63,553 bases of DNA from the NCBI GenBank assembly GCA_023663615.1, contig JAMPHA010000010.1, positions 1 through 63,553 of the forward strand. The letters are read 5' to 3'. The position numbers were made by a program, and so were the translations under genes. Shown here piece after piece: positions 31,152 to 39,236 of the stretch. Source of the DNA: DLAJ01 sp023663615. GTDB taxonomy: Bacteria > Bacillota > Clostridia > Lachnospirales > Lachnospiraceae. Numbering within the stretch: the stretch's first letter is position 1; every line of letters begins with the position of its first letter. The notes below the pieces were generated by a model. The model saw nothing but the letters and a program-made list of their open reading frames with translations, ran no database searches and was not told where the DNA came from.

Positions 31152-32562
31152 TGTAGCCGTGTATGTGTTATATACCTTTGTGGTAACGACCGTGACCGGA
31201 GGCGTGTTTTTTCTGGTGTGGCTGATGTTACGGCGTTTCCTCGGCGAAGGGAAAGAGTTGTTTCTGACGCGCTGTCTGCGGATCGGCGTACAGTTTTACG
31301 TGATACCGGTGGTGTTCGTAGGAGTCCTGTGGAGCAGAGGGGACAATGTGCTGTTCGCGTTGTGGATGGCGAAAGGCAGCCCGCAGGTGAGAACCTTTCA
31401 TCGGTCGCTGGCGATCAATGCGCTGATGATCATGCTGATAGCGGTATGGCTGGCGGCCGCGGTTGACGCCTTCGTCCGCTACCGCAAAGAGAAGCGTGCG
31501 TTACAGGATGTGCTCTGCGGTATCGAGGAGGAAGAGAATGCGGGCATACTGGCATGCTATGAGCGGATCAGGGAACGCGTCGGGATACATAAAAAGATCA
31601 CGCTTTACAGGAGCTGTGAGGGTTCCATACCGTGCACGGTCGGCAAACTGCACAGGAAGATCCTTCTGCCAAAGCGCGAGCCGGAATACAGCGACAAAGA
31701 GCTGGAGATCATCTTTGCGCATGAACTGATGCACTATAAGCGGCACGATCTGTTTTTCAAAGCAGAGTTTTTGGCGGCGAATCTGATTCATATGGTCAAT
31801 CCGCTCATGCGCCGGATGAAAGAGATTCATGCGGAGTACACAGAGATCGCCTGTGATCTGGAGACTTGTGCAAAGCTGGGCGATTTGTTTACACCGAAGG
31901 AATACGGCTGGGCTTTATTGTGGACGTCGGTCGGACCGGAGCTGTGCGAGGACACGGAGACGGCGGGAATCACAGAAGAAAAAAGTGAACTGCGAAAAAG
32001 AGTTGAAATAGTCGTTCGATACGGAGGAGGAAAAGGAATGAAAAAGAGAGTAGCGGTTTTGATCACGGCACTGTTTGTTTTGGGAAGTTCCATGACGGCG
32101 TTTGCGGCAGGCAACGGCATTGTTGCGCTTCATGATGGGCTTTATCGGGTGACGGCGAAGGCGACACTGGCGGAAAATGGTTTTTCGAATACGCTGGAGG
32201 AGCATTTCCTCAGTGCCGAGGAGTTCGCGGCTTATGGAAGCATTGCAATGGAGTCCGGTGTTGGAATTGCCAGATCTGGTACTACGATTGACTGGTCGAT
32301 GCGCGCCGGCGTAACTTATAATACGGCATCAACATATCACTTTAAGAAAGGGCAGGTTGTATCGATCAGCGCTTACACCGATCCGGAAGGTCAGGATTTT
32401 GAGGTTGGACTGGAAAATGCCGACACCGGCAATACGGTTTACGTGGAAGCGACGGACAGTGTTTCACATCAGTTTACCGTAGAGAAGGAAGGGGATTACT
32501 ACATTTATGTGAAGAACTGCAGCAATATCCGCTTTACCTTGCATGGAATAGTTACATACTGA
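31138..32562 (+). CDS. BlaR1-like M56 membrane protease
   Basis: A 474-residue sensor-protease. Membrane segments lie at about 8-32, 50-66 and 91-112, followed by the cytoplasmic metalloprotease domain with HELMH (H195-E196-L-M-H199). A final hydrophobic segment (about 303-322) leads to an extracellular domain of about 150 residues. That domain is beta-rich (VTYNTASTYHFKKGQVVSIS, EKEGDYYIYVKNCS) and has no penicillin-binding fold, so the signal is not a beta-lactam by the classic route. GTG 31138 is supported by AAGGAG 7 nt upstream. A strong internal ribosome site and start codon precede residue 301 (see the nested entry). Confidence 0.88.
   Translation: MVLGDVAVYVLYTFVVTTVTGGVFFLVWLMLRRFLGEGKELFLTRCLRIGVQFYVIPVVFVGVLWSRGDNVLFALWMAKGSPQVRTFHRSLAINALMIMLIAVWLAAAVDAFVRYRKEKRALQDVLCGIEEEENAGILACYERIRERVGIHKKITLYRSCEGSIPCTVGKLHRKILLPKREPEYSDKELEIIFAHELMHYKRHDLFFKAEFLAANLIHMVNPLMRRMKEIHAEYTEIACDLETCAKLGDLFTPKEYGWALLWTSVGPELCEDTETAGITEEKSELRKRVEIVVRYGGGKGMKKRVAVLITALFVLGSSMTAFAAGNGIVALHDGLYRVTAKATLAENGFSNTLEEHFLSAEEFAAYGSIAMESGVGIARSGTTIDWSMRAGVTYNTASTYHFKKGQVVSISAYTDPEGQDFEVGLENADTGNTVYVEATDSVSHQFTVEKEGDYYIYVKNCSNIRFTLHGIVTY
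32038..32562 (+). CDS. Possible nested secreted product inside the M56 gene
   Basis: ATG 32038 is in frame with the M56 gene and preceded by GGAGGAGG with 7-nt spacing, much better than most starts here. Translation from it gives 174 residues that begin with an ideal signal peptide (MKKRVAVLITALFVLGSSMT, cleavage expected after AFAA) and then the beta-rich sensor domain alone. The same hydrophobic segment can act as a membrane helix in the long form and a signal peptide in the short form. No direct proof of use exists in the sequence. Confidence 0.5.
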   Translation: MKKRVAVLITALFVLGSSMTAFAAGNGIVALHDGLYRVTAKATLAENGFSNTLEEHFLSAEEFAAYGSIAMESGVGIARSGTTIDWSMRAGVTYNTASTYHFKKGQVVSISAYTDPEGQDFEVGLENADTGNTVYVEATDSVSHQFTVEKEGDYYIYVKNCSNIRFTLHGIVTY

Positions 32563-32618
32563 TATTAATGACCGGTCAGGATCGATTAAGCGGCGGGGCA
32601 GCAAAAATACGCCGGATA

Positions 32619-32660
32619 AAAAAAGAGAATTCCGCCTTACGGCGGGATTCTCTTTTTTTA
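32619..32660. terminator. Bidirectional terminator between M56 and XRE genes
   Basis: AGAGAAT-t-CCGCC (32624-32636) and GGCGG-g-ATTCTCT (32641-32653) form a stem with one mismatch and a TTAC loop. It has an A-run before and a T-run after, so it works for the + strand M56 gene and the convergent XRE gene. Confidence 0.92.
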
Positions 32661-32722
32661 TCGTATAGGAATTTTACAGCCTGCGTTAGCAATTGAAAGA
32701 GTTTCCGCAGGAAATTCTTTTT

Positions 32723-33067
32723 TCAGCGATTGCCTTGGTTGATGTCATGCATAATACCGACAAGACGTTCCAGCTGGTCCATGCGCAGCTGCTTCAATTC
32801 CCGGATCGCAAGCCGGATTTCGATCGGAGACTCCTCTTCAAAGTTAAAGAAGTCATACGGCGTGATATGGAAATATTCGCAGATCGTAAAGAACGTATGC
32901 ATACTCGGAAGCGTTTTCTCGTTTTCGAGCTTATTAACATAGCCTTCGCTCAATCCGAGCGAGAGACTCATATCACGGGCAGAAACGCCTGTGGAGAGCC
33001 GAAGCTGTGACAACCGGCGGCAAAACTCTTTTTTGTGTTTGCGTTGTGATTCATTCGTATAGTGCAT
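32723..33067 (-). CDS. XRE-family transcriptional regulator
   Basis: A 114-residue protein with an N-terminal Cro/C1-type helix-turn-helix (about 14-70; FCRRLSQLRLSTGVSARDMS, then LSEGYVNKLENEKTLPS). A short C-terminal helical part is rich in Arg, Glu and Leu. The recognition helix pattern is clear; ligand and targets are unknown. The start at 33067 has GAGGA 6 nt upstream; the frame continues to 33091. It is transcribed against its neighbours, with a structured leader upstream. Confidence 0.85.
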   Translation of the reverse strand: MHYTNESQRKHKKEFCRRLSQLRLSTGVSARDMSLSLGLSEGYVNKLENEKTLPSMHTFFTICEYFHITPYDFFNFEEESPIEIRLAIRELKQLRMDQLERLVGIMHDINQGNR

Positions 33068-33180
33068 AGTCATCCTCAATTCTGCGCACATGTCAGTATT
33101 GGTTGGCTCCCTTTCCTGTCAGAAATCTGCGGCTGTGCGCGTGCCGGCAGACTTAAGATGATTGGAGGAAGCAGGAACTG

Positions 33181-33246
33181 CAAAAACGAACTTGTTCGTT
33201 TTGCGAGCTTTGCGCTGACGCCCAAACTCGCAGGCTTGCGTCAGCA
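33181..33246 (-). other. Structured leader of the XRE gene with terminator-like hairpin
   Basis: Read on the - strand, GCTGACGC and GCGTCAGC enclose TGCGAG, whose complement CTCGCA lies beyond the second arm. The two helices are interleaved as in an H-type pseudoknot. Next comes AAACGAAC-AA-GTTCGTTT followed by TTGC, a terminator-like hairpin that shares bases with CTCGCA. The stems therefore compete. On the + strand the same bases sit upstream of the Nudix gene. Confidence 0.5.
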
Positions 33247-33452
33247 TGGAGTGTTAAGATAGATAGCACAAATATGTACATGCAATATATTATATAATAA
33301 AATTATGCAACACATGAGGAATAATATTCGCTAAATAAAAAGATTACATGGAATAATAGTGGACACAAAACAGAAAAGAGAGAATATCTGTCAGGCGCGG
33401 ACAGAAATACAGAAAGAAATATCATAAAATGACAGAAAAATCTGCCAATAGA
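33247..33452. other. AT-rich intergenic DNA
   Basis: This is the most AT-rich stretch between the divergent XRE and Nudix genes. A TATAAT on the - strand (33294-33289) could be the -10 of the XRE promoter, without a good -35. No gene was seen. Confidence 0.45.
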
Positions 33453-33461
33453 TGCTATAAT
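33453..33461 (+). promoter_or_regulatory. Extended -10 promoter of the Nudix gene
   Basis: TGCTATAAT: extended -10 with TATAAT at 33456-33461. The -35 region is weak. Confidence 0.6.
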
Positions 33462-33537
33462 ACAAATAATGCGATCATAAGTGCGCAGAAAGGCGGCAGC
33501 GATCTGGGAAGAGAGTTCGATGAAGACGGAGAGGATT

Positions 33538-34149
33538 ATGAAAAGATATACCGGTATACGGAAACAGACAGAGAATCATTTTTTGAATTTATATGAGATG
33601 GATGCGCTGACGGAGGAGGGAGAGCCGTTCTCCTATTATTTTGCAAGCCGCAACGATGAAGCGCATATCAAAGCGGTCACGCATGACGAGCGTGCGGAAG
33701 GCATCGTGATCTATCCGGTCTGGAAGGAAGAACCGGATAAGCTGGTGCTGATCCGGCAGTACCGTTATCCGCTCGATCTGTGGCTGTATGAACTGCCCGC
33801 GGGCTTAATTGACGCGGGGGAGACCGCCGCGCAGGCGGCGGTGCGCGAAATGAAGGAGGAGACGGGACTTGCCTTTACGGTCTATGAGGGCGGCGACGAA
33901 GCGTACCGCAGAGCGTTCTTTCTGGGAGCCGGCATGACGGATGAGAGTTCGCAGGCGGTGTTCGGCTACGCGTCCGGAACGCCGCGGACGGACATGCAGG
34001 AGGCGACCGAGTCCATCCGCGTATTGCTTGCCGACCGCGCCGAGGCGCGGCGGATCCTGCGGGAAGAGCATGTTTCCCTGCGCTGTGCGTACCTGCTGAT
34101 GCAATTTATTCACATGAATGCAAAAAATCCGTTCGCTTTTTTGGAATAA
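33538..34149 (+). CDS. Nudix hydrolase, ADP-ribose pyrophosphatase-like
   Basis: A 203-residue cytoplasmic hydrolase of nucleoside diphosphate derivatives. The complete 23-residue Nudix box spans residues 89-111, with E94, R103, E104, E107 and E108 in the expected places. The upstream WLYELPAG is typical of ADP-ribose or ADP-sugar pyrophosphatases. ATG 33538 has GGAG 6 nt upstream; ATG 33520 is a possible earlier start. The gene ends 5 bp before a -10 element that probably belongs to the mannan operon. Confidence 0.88.
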   Translation: MKRYTGIRKQTENHFLNLYEMDALTEEGEPFSYYFASRNDEAHIKAVTHDERAEGIVIYPVWKEEPDKLVLIRQYRYPLDLWLYELPAGLIDAGETAAQAAVREMKEETGLAFTVYEGGDEAYRRAFFLGAGMTDESSQAVFGYASGTPRTDMQEATESIRVLLADRAEARRILREEHVSLRCAYLLMQFIHMNAKNPFAFLE

Positions 34150-34153
34150 TGTG

Positions 34154-34159
34154 TATAAT
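34154..34159 (+). promoter_or_regulatory. Possible -10 of the mannan operon
   Basis: TATAAT preceded by GTG, with TTCGCT (34132-34137) at 16 bp as a weak -35. It gives a leader of about 115 nt before the GH2 gene. Confidence 0.45.
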
Positions 34160-34284
34160 GGAACGTAAGGAAGCGGCGAAAGGAACATTGTTTCCCGAAA
34201 CACAACGGCAGAGCGGATCATTTTTTTACTGGATGCAGGGACAGCGGCAATCAATGCGTTGCAGCGGAAAGGCAGAATGCGGCG

Positions 34285-37020
34285 ATGGTGAAAGAAACGT
34301 TAAACGGAACATGGCGGATGCGCCGGGCGGGAGATAGTCAAAATCAGGAATATCCGGCGGTTGTGCCGGGCTCCGTGCTTTCTGCGCTTTTGGATGCGGG
34401 GGCGGTCGAGGATCCCTATTACCGCGACAATGAGTACCGTATTCGGGAGCTGTTTTGGGATGATTATGAATTTTCGCGGACGTTTACCGTCACCGCGGAG
34501 CAGCTTTCCTATGCCAAAATCGAACTGGTCTGCCACGGACTGGATACGCTGGCGGAGTTGTTTCTCAACGGGGCAAGCATTGCAAGGACCTCGGATATGC
34601 ATAGGACGTACCGGTTTGAGGTCGGCGGTCTGCTTCATGAGGGTGAGAATGAGATTCGGATTGTTTTTTCTTCCACGCTTCGTTACATAGAACAGTATCA
34701 ACCGGCAAAGGGCAAAGAGATCACGGTCGTTCCGGCGGGCGGCACGCAGGGCAATCAGTATCTGCGCAAGGCGCATTCCATGTTTGGCTGGGATTGGGGG
34801 GCACAGCTTCCCGATGCGGGCATATGGCGGGACATCGAACTGATCTGTTACGGCGAGGCGCGGATCGCGGATGTGCGCATCCGCCAGCGGCATGAGAACG
34901 GCGCGGTGACACTCCGGGTGGAAACTGCGCTGGAGGTCTTAGAGGCAAAGAATTATAAAGTGTCCCTGACGCTGTCGCCGTCTTATTTTAACGGACAAAA
35001 ACTGCCGGCGACGGAAGTGCTTGCCAAGACGGCGATCGTCATGGCGGGCAGCACCGATATTGCCATGGAACTGACAGTTGAAAAACCAAGGCTTTGGTGG
35101 CCGAACGGCCTCGGCGACCAGAACCTTTACAACCTGCATGTCAGCCTGAAACCGGCGGGGATCGCCGCGGGCGGCGCGGCGGCGCTTGCGATCACAAAGA
35201 CGGAACCGATCGACGGGCGGGATTATACGGTCGGTCTGCGCACGCTCACCGTTTCGCAGGACGAGGACGAATGGGGAAGCGAATTTTGTTTTCAGGTAAA
35301 CGGCGTGAAGCTGTTCTCGAAAGGAGCAAACTATATTCCGGAGGACTGTGTCTATTCCCGCATTACGGAGCAGCGCATGGACATGCTTCTTTCAAGCGCC
35401 AAAAGGGCGAATTATAATACGATCCGCGTCTGGGGCGGCGGGTATTATCCGTCCGATTCCTTTTATGAGCTTTGCGACCGTTACGGGCTTATCGTGTGGC
35501 AGGACTTAATGTACGCCTGCAATGCGTACGAGCTGACGGAGACGTTTGAGGAAAATATCATTGCGGAGACGAAGGACAATGCGGTGCGCCTGCGTCATCA
35601 CGCGTCGCTCGGCCTGTGGTGCGGCAACAACGAAATCGAATCCGCATGGTATCACTGGCCGGATTTTGTGCATGAGACGCCGTATGTGCGCGCTGACTAT
35701 ATTAAGATGTTTGAGTATATCCTTCCGCGGGCGCTGAGGGAGGCGGACGATACGACGTTTTACTGGCCCTCTTCCCCGTCGTCGGGCGGCAGTCTGGACA
35801 ATCCGGACGACGCGGACCGCGGAGATACGCATTATTGGGCGGTATGGCACGGGCAGCTTCCGTTTTCGGATTATCAGAAGCATTTTTTCCGCTTCTGCTC
35901 CGAATTTGGGTTTCAGTCGTTCCCGAACAGGAAAACGGTGGACAGCTATACGCTGCCGGAGGATCGCAATATCTTTTCGCGCGTGATGGAGGATCACCAG
36001 AAAAACGACTCCGCAAACGGGAAAATGCTTTTTTATCTTTCCGAGAATTTCCGCTATCCGAAGGATTTTTACAGCCTGCTCTATGTGACGCAGATCTTAC
36101 AGGCGGTCGCCGTCAAGAGCGGCGTGGAGCACTGGCGCAGGAACCGCGGGCGCTGTATGGGTACACTCTACTGGCAGATCAATGACAACTGGCCGGTCGC
36201 GTCGTGGGCGAGTATTGATTATTACGGACGCTGGAAGCCGCTCCATTACATGGCGGCGCGGTTCTACGCGCCGGCGGCGGGCTCCCTCGTGCAGCCGGAC
36301 GCAGGGCGGGGCGATTCCTGTCCGGTGGAGGCGCACTGCCAGAATGAGACGCGGCAAAGCGTTTCGGTGTCGGTTGCGCTGTCCTTAAAGACGATGACGT
36401 TCGAGACGCTGCGCACGGTCCGGGCGGACGCGGTGTTGGAGCCGTTTACCGCGTGCTGTCTGTTAAAAGAGGATTACGGGGATTTGCTTTTGCAGGAGAT
36501 CCGCACGAGCAGACCGCCCGAACGCTGCGTGGACGGTGCGCTCCGCCACGAAGGGGAGAAGGCGCTCCGTTCGCAGTCCGAAGCGTTCCGCCTTACGGGT
36601 GAGGATGCGCTGCATTCGAAGTCCGGGACGTCCCGCCGTGCGCGCGAGGACGTGTTCGTGGAGGCAGTGTTCACGTTTACGGATGAAAAAGGGAGAGAGA
36701 CAAAGCAATACGAGCAGGAGGCGCTTCTTCCCTATAAATATATGCGCCTGCCCGAAACGCAGGTGCGCGCCGCCGTCGCGGAGCGCGCGGACAAAGCGGC
36801 GTATGAGATCACACTGACGGCGGACGCCTACGCGCCGTTTGTGACGCTTGATTTTGCGGATGCGGACGTGATCTTTTCGGACAACTGCATCAGCATCACG
36901 GGGAGCGGGCCGCGCGTCATCACGTTGGAAAAAAAAGACATCCTGCGCGGCAGTTTCGCGGACGCGGCGGACGTGCAAAAGCGCCTGACCGTCACGAGCC
37001 TGCGCGACACCTACATCTAA
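34285..37020 (+). CDS. GH2 beta-mannosidase
   Basis: Cytoplasmic exo-enzyme that releases mannose from the non-reducing end of beta-mannosides. The N-terminal jelly-roll carries the beta-mannosidase signature HSMFGWDWGAQLPDAGIWRD. The barrel has acid/base E450 in WCGNNEIE and nucleophile E540 in CSEFGFQ. At 911 residues it is slightly long, because the C-terminal domain (about 755-795) contains an Arg/Ser/Glu-rich insertion with a 15-residue repeat. The ribosome site is weak (AAAGG). It is the first gene of a run with two GH36 enzymes, an epimerase and GH130, all needed to degrade galactomannan oligosaccharides. Confidence 0.93.
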   Translation: MVKETLNGTWRMRRAGDSQNQEYPAVVPGSVLSALLDAGAVEDPYYRDNEYRIRELFWDDYEFSRTFTVTAEQLSYAKIELVCHGLDTLAELFLNGASIARTSDMHRTYRFEVGGLLHEGENEIRIVFSSTLRYIEQYQPAKGKEITVVPAGGTQGNQYLRKAHSMFGWDWGAQLPDAGIWRDIELICYGEARIADVRIRQRHENGAVTLRVETALEVLEAKNYKVSLTLSPSYFNGQKLPATEVLAKTAIVMAGSTDIAMELTVEKPRLWWPNGLGDQNLYNLHVSLKPAGIAAGGAAALAITKTEPIDGRDYTVGLRTLTVSQDEDEWGSEFCFQVNGVKLFSKGANYIPEDCVYSRITEQRMDMLLSSAKRANYNTIRVWGGGYYPSDSFYELCDRYGLIVWQDLMYACNAYELTETFEENIIAETKDNAVRLRHHASLGLWCGNNEIESAWYHWPDFVHETPYVRADYIKMFEYILPRALREADDTTFYWPSSPSSGGSLDNPDDADRGDTHYWAVWHGQLPFSDYQKHFFRFCSEFGFQSFPNRKTVDSYTLPEDRNIFSRVMEDHQKNDSANGKMLFYLSENFRYPKDFYSLLYVTQILQAVAVKSGVEHWRRNRGRCMGTLYWQINDNWPVASWASIDYYGRWKPLHYMAARFYAPAAGSLVQPDAGRGDSCPVEAHCQNETRQSVSVSVALSLKTMTFETLRTVRADAVLEPFTACCLLKEDYGDLLLQEIRTSRPPERCVDGALRHEGEKALRSQSEAFRLTGEDALHSKSGTSRRAREDVFVEAVFTFTDEKGRETKQYEQEALLPYKYMRLPETQVRAAVAERADKAAYEITLTADAYAPFVTLDFADADVIFSDNCISITGSGPRVITLEKKDILRGSFADAADVQKRLTVTSLRDTYI
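36562..36651 (+). repeat. In-frame 45-bp tandem repeat in the GH2 gene
   Basis: Two diverged copies start at 36562 and 36607, encoding 15-residue units of the form ALxSxS...E-D. A partial unit (GALRHEGE) precedes them. Confidence 0.65.
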
Positions 37021-37045
37021 AAAAAAACAAAAAAGGGAGGACACC

Positions 37046-39235
37046 ATGAGCGTACAATATTTTGAGAAGGAGCGTGTTTTTAAGCTGGACACGCCGAACA
37101 GCAGTTATCTGATCGGCATCGTTGACGAGGAGAACTTTGTCGGACACATCTATTACGGGAAGCGGTTAGACAGCCATGAACTGACCTATTTACTGCGCAC
37201 GGAGGAGCCGCCCTTTGTGCCGAGCAAAAACAACCGCGACCGGCTTTCGTTTTTGGACTCCTGCCCGATGGAATATCCGACGCACGGGCTCGGCGATTTT
37301 AGGGAGGACGCGGTCAGCGTGCGTACCGTGGACGGACACACGGCGTTGCAGCTTTCCTATGAAAAACATGAAATTTGTCCGGGCAAACCAAAGCTGGAGG
37401 GACTTCCCGCAACGTTTGGAGGAGCGGAGGAATGTACGACCTTAAAGATTCACTGCGTTGACCGGATTTTAGGACTGCGCGTGATCCTGTCCTATACGGC
37501 GTTCGAGGACGTGGACGCGATCGCGAGAAGCGTGCAGATCGTCAACGAGGGGGCAAAAGAAATTTATCTCACAAAGGTGATGAGCGCCTGCTTGGATATG
37601 GATAATCAGGATTTTGATCTGATCACGCTGCACGGTTCATGGGCGCGCGAACGCCATATCAACCGGAGGCGCGTCGCGCTTGGTATGCAGGGCGTGTCGT
37701 CCCTGCGCGGCGAGTCGAGCCATCAGGAAAACCCGTTTATGGCGCTGCTTTCGCACAATGCGGATGATGAGCACGGGGAAGTGTACGGTATGAACTTTGT
37801 CTATTCGGGAAATTTCCTTGCGCAGACAACGCTCGGTCAGTTCGATACGCTGCGCGCGATCATGGGGATTAACCCGGTTGATTTTTGTTGGAAATTAGAG
37901 CCGCAGGCGTCCTTTCAGGCGCCGGAGGCGGTCATGGTCTATTCTTCGCAGGGGCTTGGCGCGATGAGCCGCAGCTTCCACGATCTGTTCCGCCGTCATT
38001 TGATCCGCGGAGAGTATCGGGATAAAAAACGACCGATCCTGATTAACAATTGGGAGGCGACCTATTTTGATTTTAACACGGAAAAGCTGATCGCCATTGC
38101 AAAGAAAGCGTCCGAGCTTGGCATTGAGATGCTCGTCATGGACGACGGCTGGTTCGGACATCGGAATGATGACAATTCCTCCCTCGGAGACTGGTTCGTC
38201 AATGAGGAAAAACTGCCGGGCGGCTTATCCCGCCTTGTGGACGAAGTCAACCGCCTCGGCATGAAATTCGGGATCTGGATGGAGCCGGAAATGATCTCGC
38301 CGGATTCCGATCTGTATCGGGAACACCCCGATTGGGCGATCGCCATTCCGGGCAGGACGGCGGGACTTTGCAGAAACCAGTATGTGCTCGACTTGTCCCG
38401 TCAGGAGATCGTGGATTATGTGTATGAGCGCATTTCCGCGATCCTTCACAGCGCGAATATCGAATATGTGAAATGGGACATGAACCGCCAGCTTGCCGAC
38501 ATCGGCAGTCTGGGGCTTCCCGCAGACCGGCAGGGCGAGCTGTTCCACCGCTATATGCTCGGCGTGTACCAGCTTCAGGAGCGCATGATCACGGAGTTTC
38601 CGCATCTTCTTTTGGAAAACTGCTCCGGCGGCGGCGCGCGTTTTGACGCGGGGATGCTCTATTACAGCCCGCAGATCTGGTGCTCGGATGATGCGGACGC
38701 GATCGAGCGGCTGGAGATTCAGGAGGGGACGGCGCTGGTTTACCCGCTGTCCGCGATGGGCGCGCATGTCAGCGACTGTCCGAATCATACGGTCGGCAGG
38801 GTGACGCCGTTTGAGACGCGCGGTTATGTGGCGCTGGCGGGAACGTTCGGCTACGAGCTGGATGTGACGAGGATCCCGGAGGAGGACCGGAAGCTGATTC
38901 CCGAACAGGTAAAGATGTACCACGCGTACAATGATCTGGTGCGCACGGGCGATTATTACCGCCTTGCCTCTTATTCCGAAAACCATAAATTTGACTGCTA
39001 TATGGTCGTGTCAAAAGATCAAAAAGAAGCGCTTGTCACGTTTATTCAGGTTATGATGCGCCCGAATTATCATTCCCGCCGCATCCGCTTAAAGGGTCTG
39101 GACGCCAAAAAAAATTACCGCATCGAGGGCGAAGAGCGCATGTATTCCGGCGAGGCGCTGATGTACGCGGGCATTCAGATTGAGAATCCGTGGGGCGATT
39201 ATAAGGGGAAACTGCTCCATATTTTGGAGGTATAA
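37046..39235 (+). CDS. GH36 alpha-galactosidase
   Basis: Removes alpha-1,6-galactose side chains, for example from galactomannan oligosaccharides, in the cytoplasm. The 729 residues and motifs match the AgaA-type tetrameric enzymes. The family signature is MDDGWFGHRND, the nucleophile D478 lies in YVKWDMNR and the acid/base D548 in WCSDDADAIER; this numbering matches that of the Geobacillus enzyme. AGGGAGG precedes the ATG. It is 25 bp after the GH2 gene and 1 bp before the next GH36 gene. Confidence 0.95.
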   Translation: MSVQYFEKERVFKLDTPNSSYLIGIVDEENFVGHIYYGKRLDSHELTYLLRTEEPPFVPSKNNRDRLSFLDSCPMEYPTHGLGDFREDAVSVRTVDGHTALQLSYEKHEICPGKPKLEGLPATFGGAEECTTLKIHCVDRILGLRVILSYTAFEDVDAIARSVQIVNEGAKEIYLTKVMSACLDMDNQDFDLITLHGSWARERHINRRRVALGMQGVSSLRGESSHQENPFMALLSHNADDEHGEVYGMNFVYSGNFLAQTTLGQFDTLRAIMGINPVDFCWKLEPQASFQAPEAVMVYSSQGLGAMSRSFHDLFRRHLIRGEYRDKKRPILINNWEATYFDFNTEKLIAIAKKASELGIEMLVMDDGWFGHRNDDNSSLGDWFVNEEKLPGGLSRLVDEVNRLGMKFGIWMEPEMISPDSDLYREHPDWAIAIPGRTAGLCRNQYVLDLSRQEIVDYVYERISAILHSANIEYVKWDMNRQLADIGSLGLPADRQGELFHRYMLGVYQLQERMITEFPHLLLENCSGGGARFDAGMLYYSPQIWCSDDADAIERLEIQEGTALVYPLSAMGAHVSDCPNHTVGRVTPFETRGYVALAGTFGYELDVTRIPEEDRKLIPEQVKMYHAYNDLVRTGDYYRLASYSENHKFDCYMVVSKDQKEALVTFIQVMMRPNYHSRRIRLKGLDAKKNYRIEGEERMYSGEALMYAGIQIENPWGDYKGKLLHILEV

Positions 39236-39236
39236 C

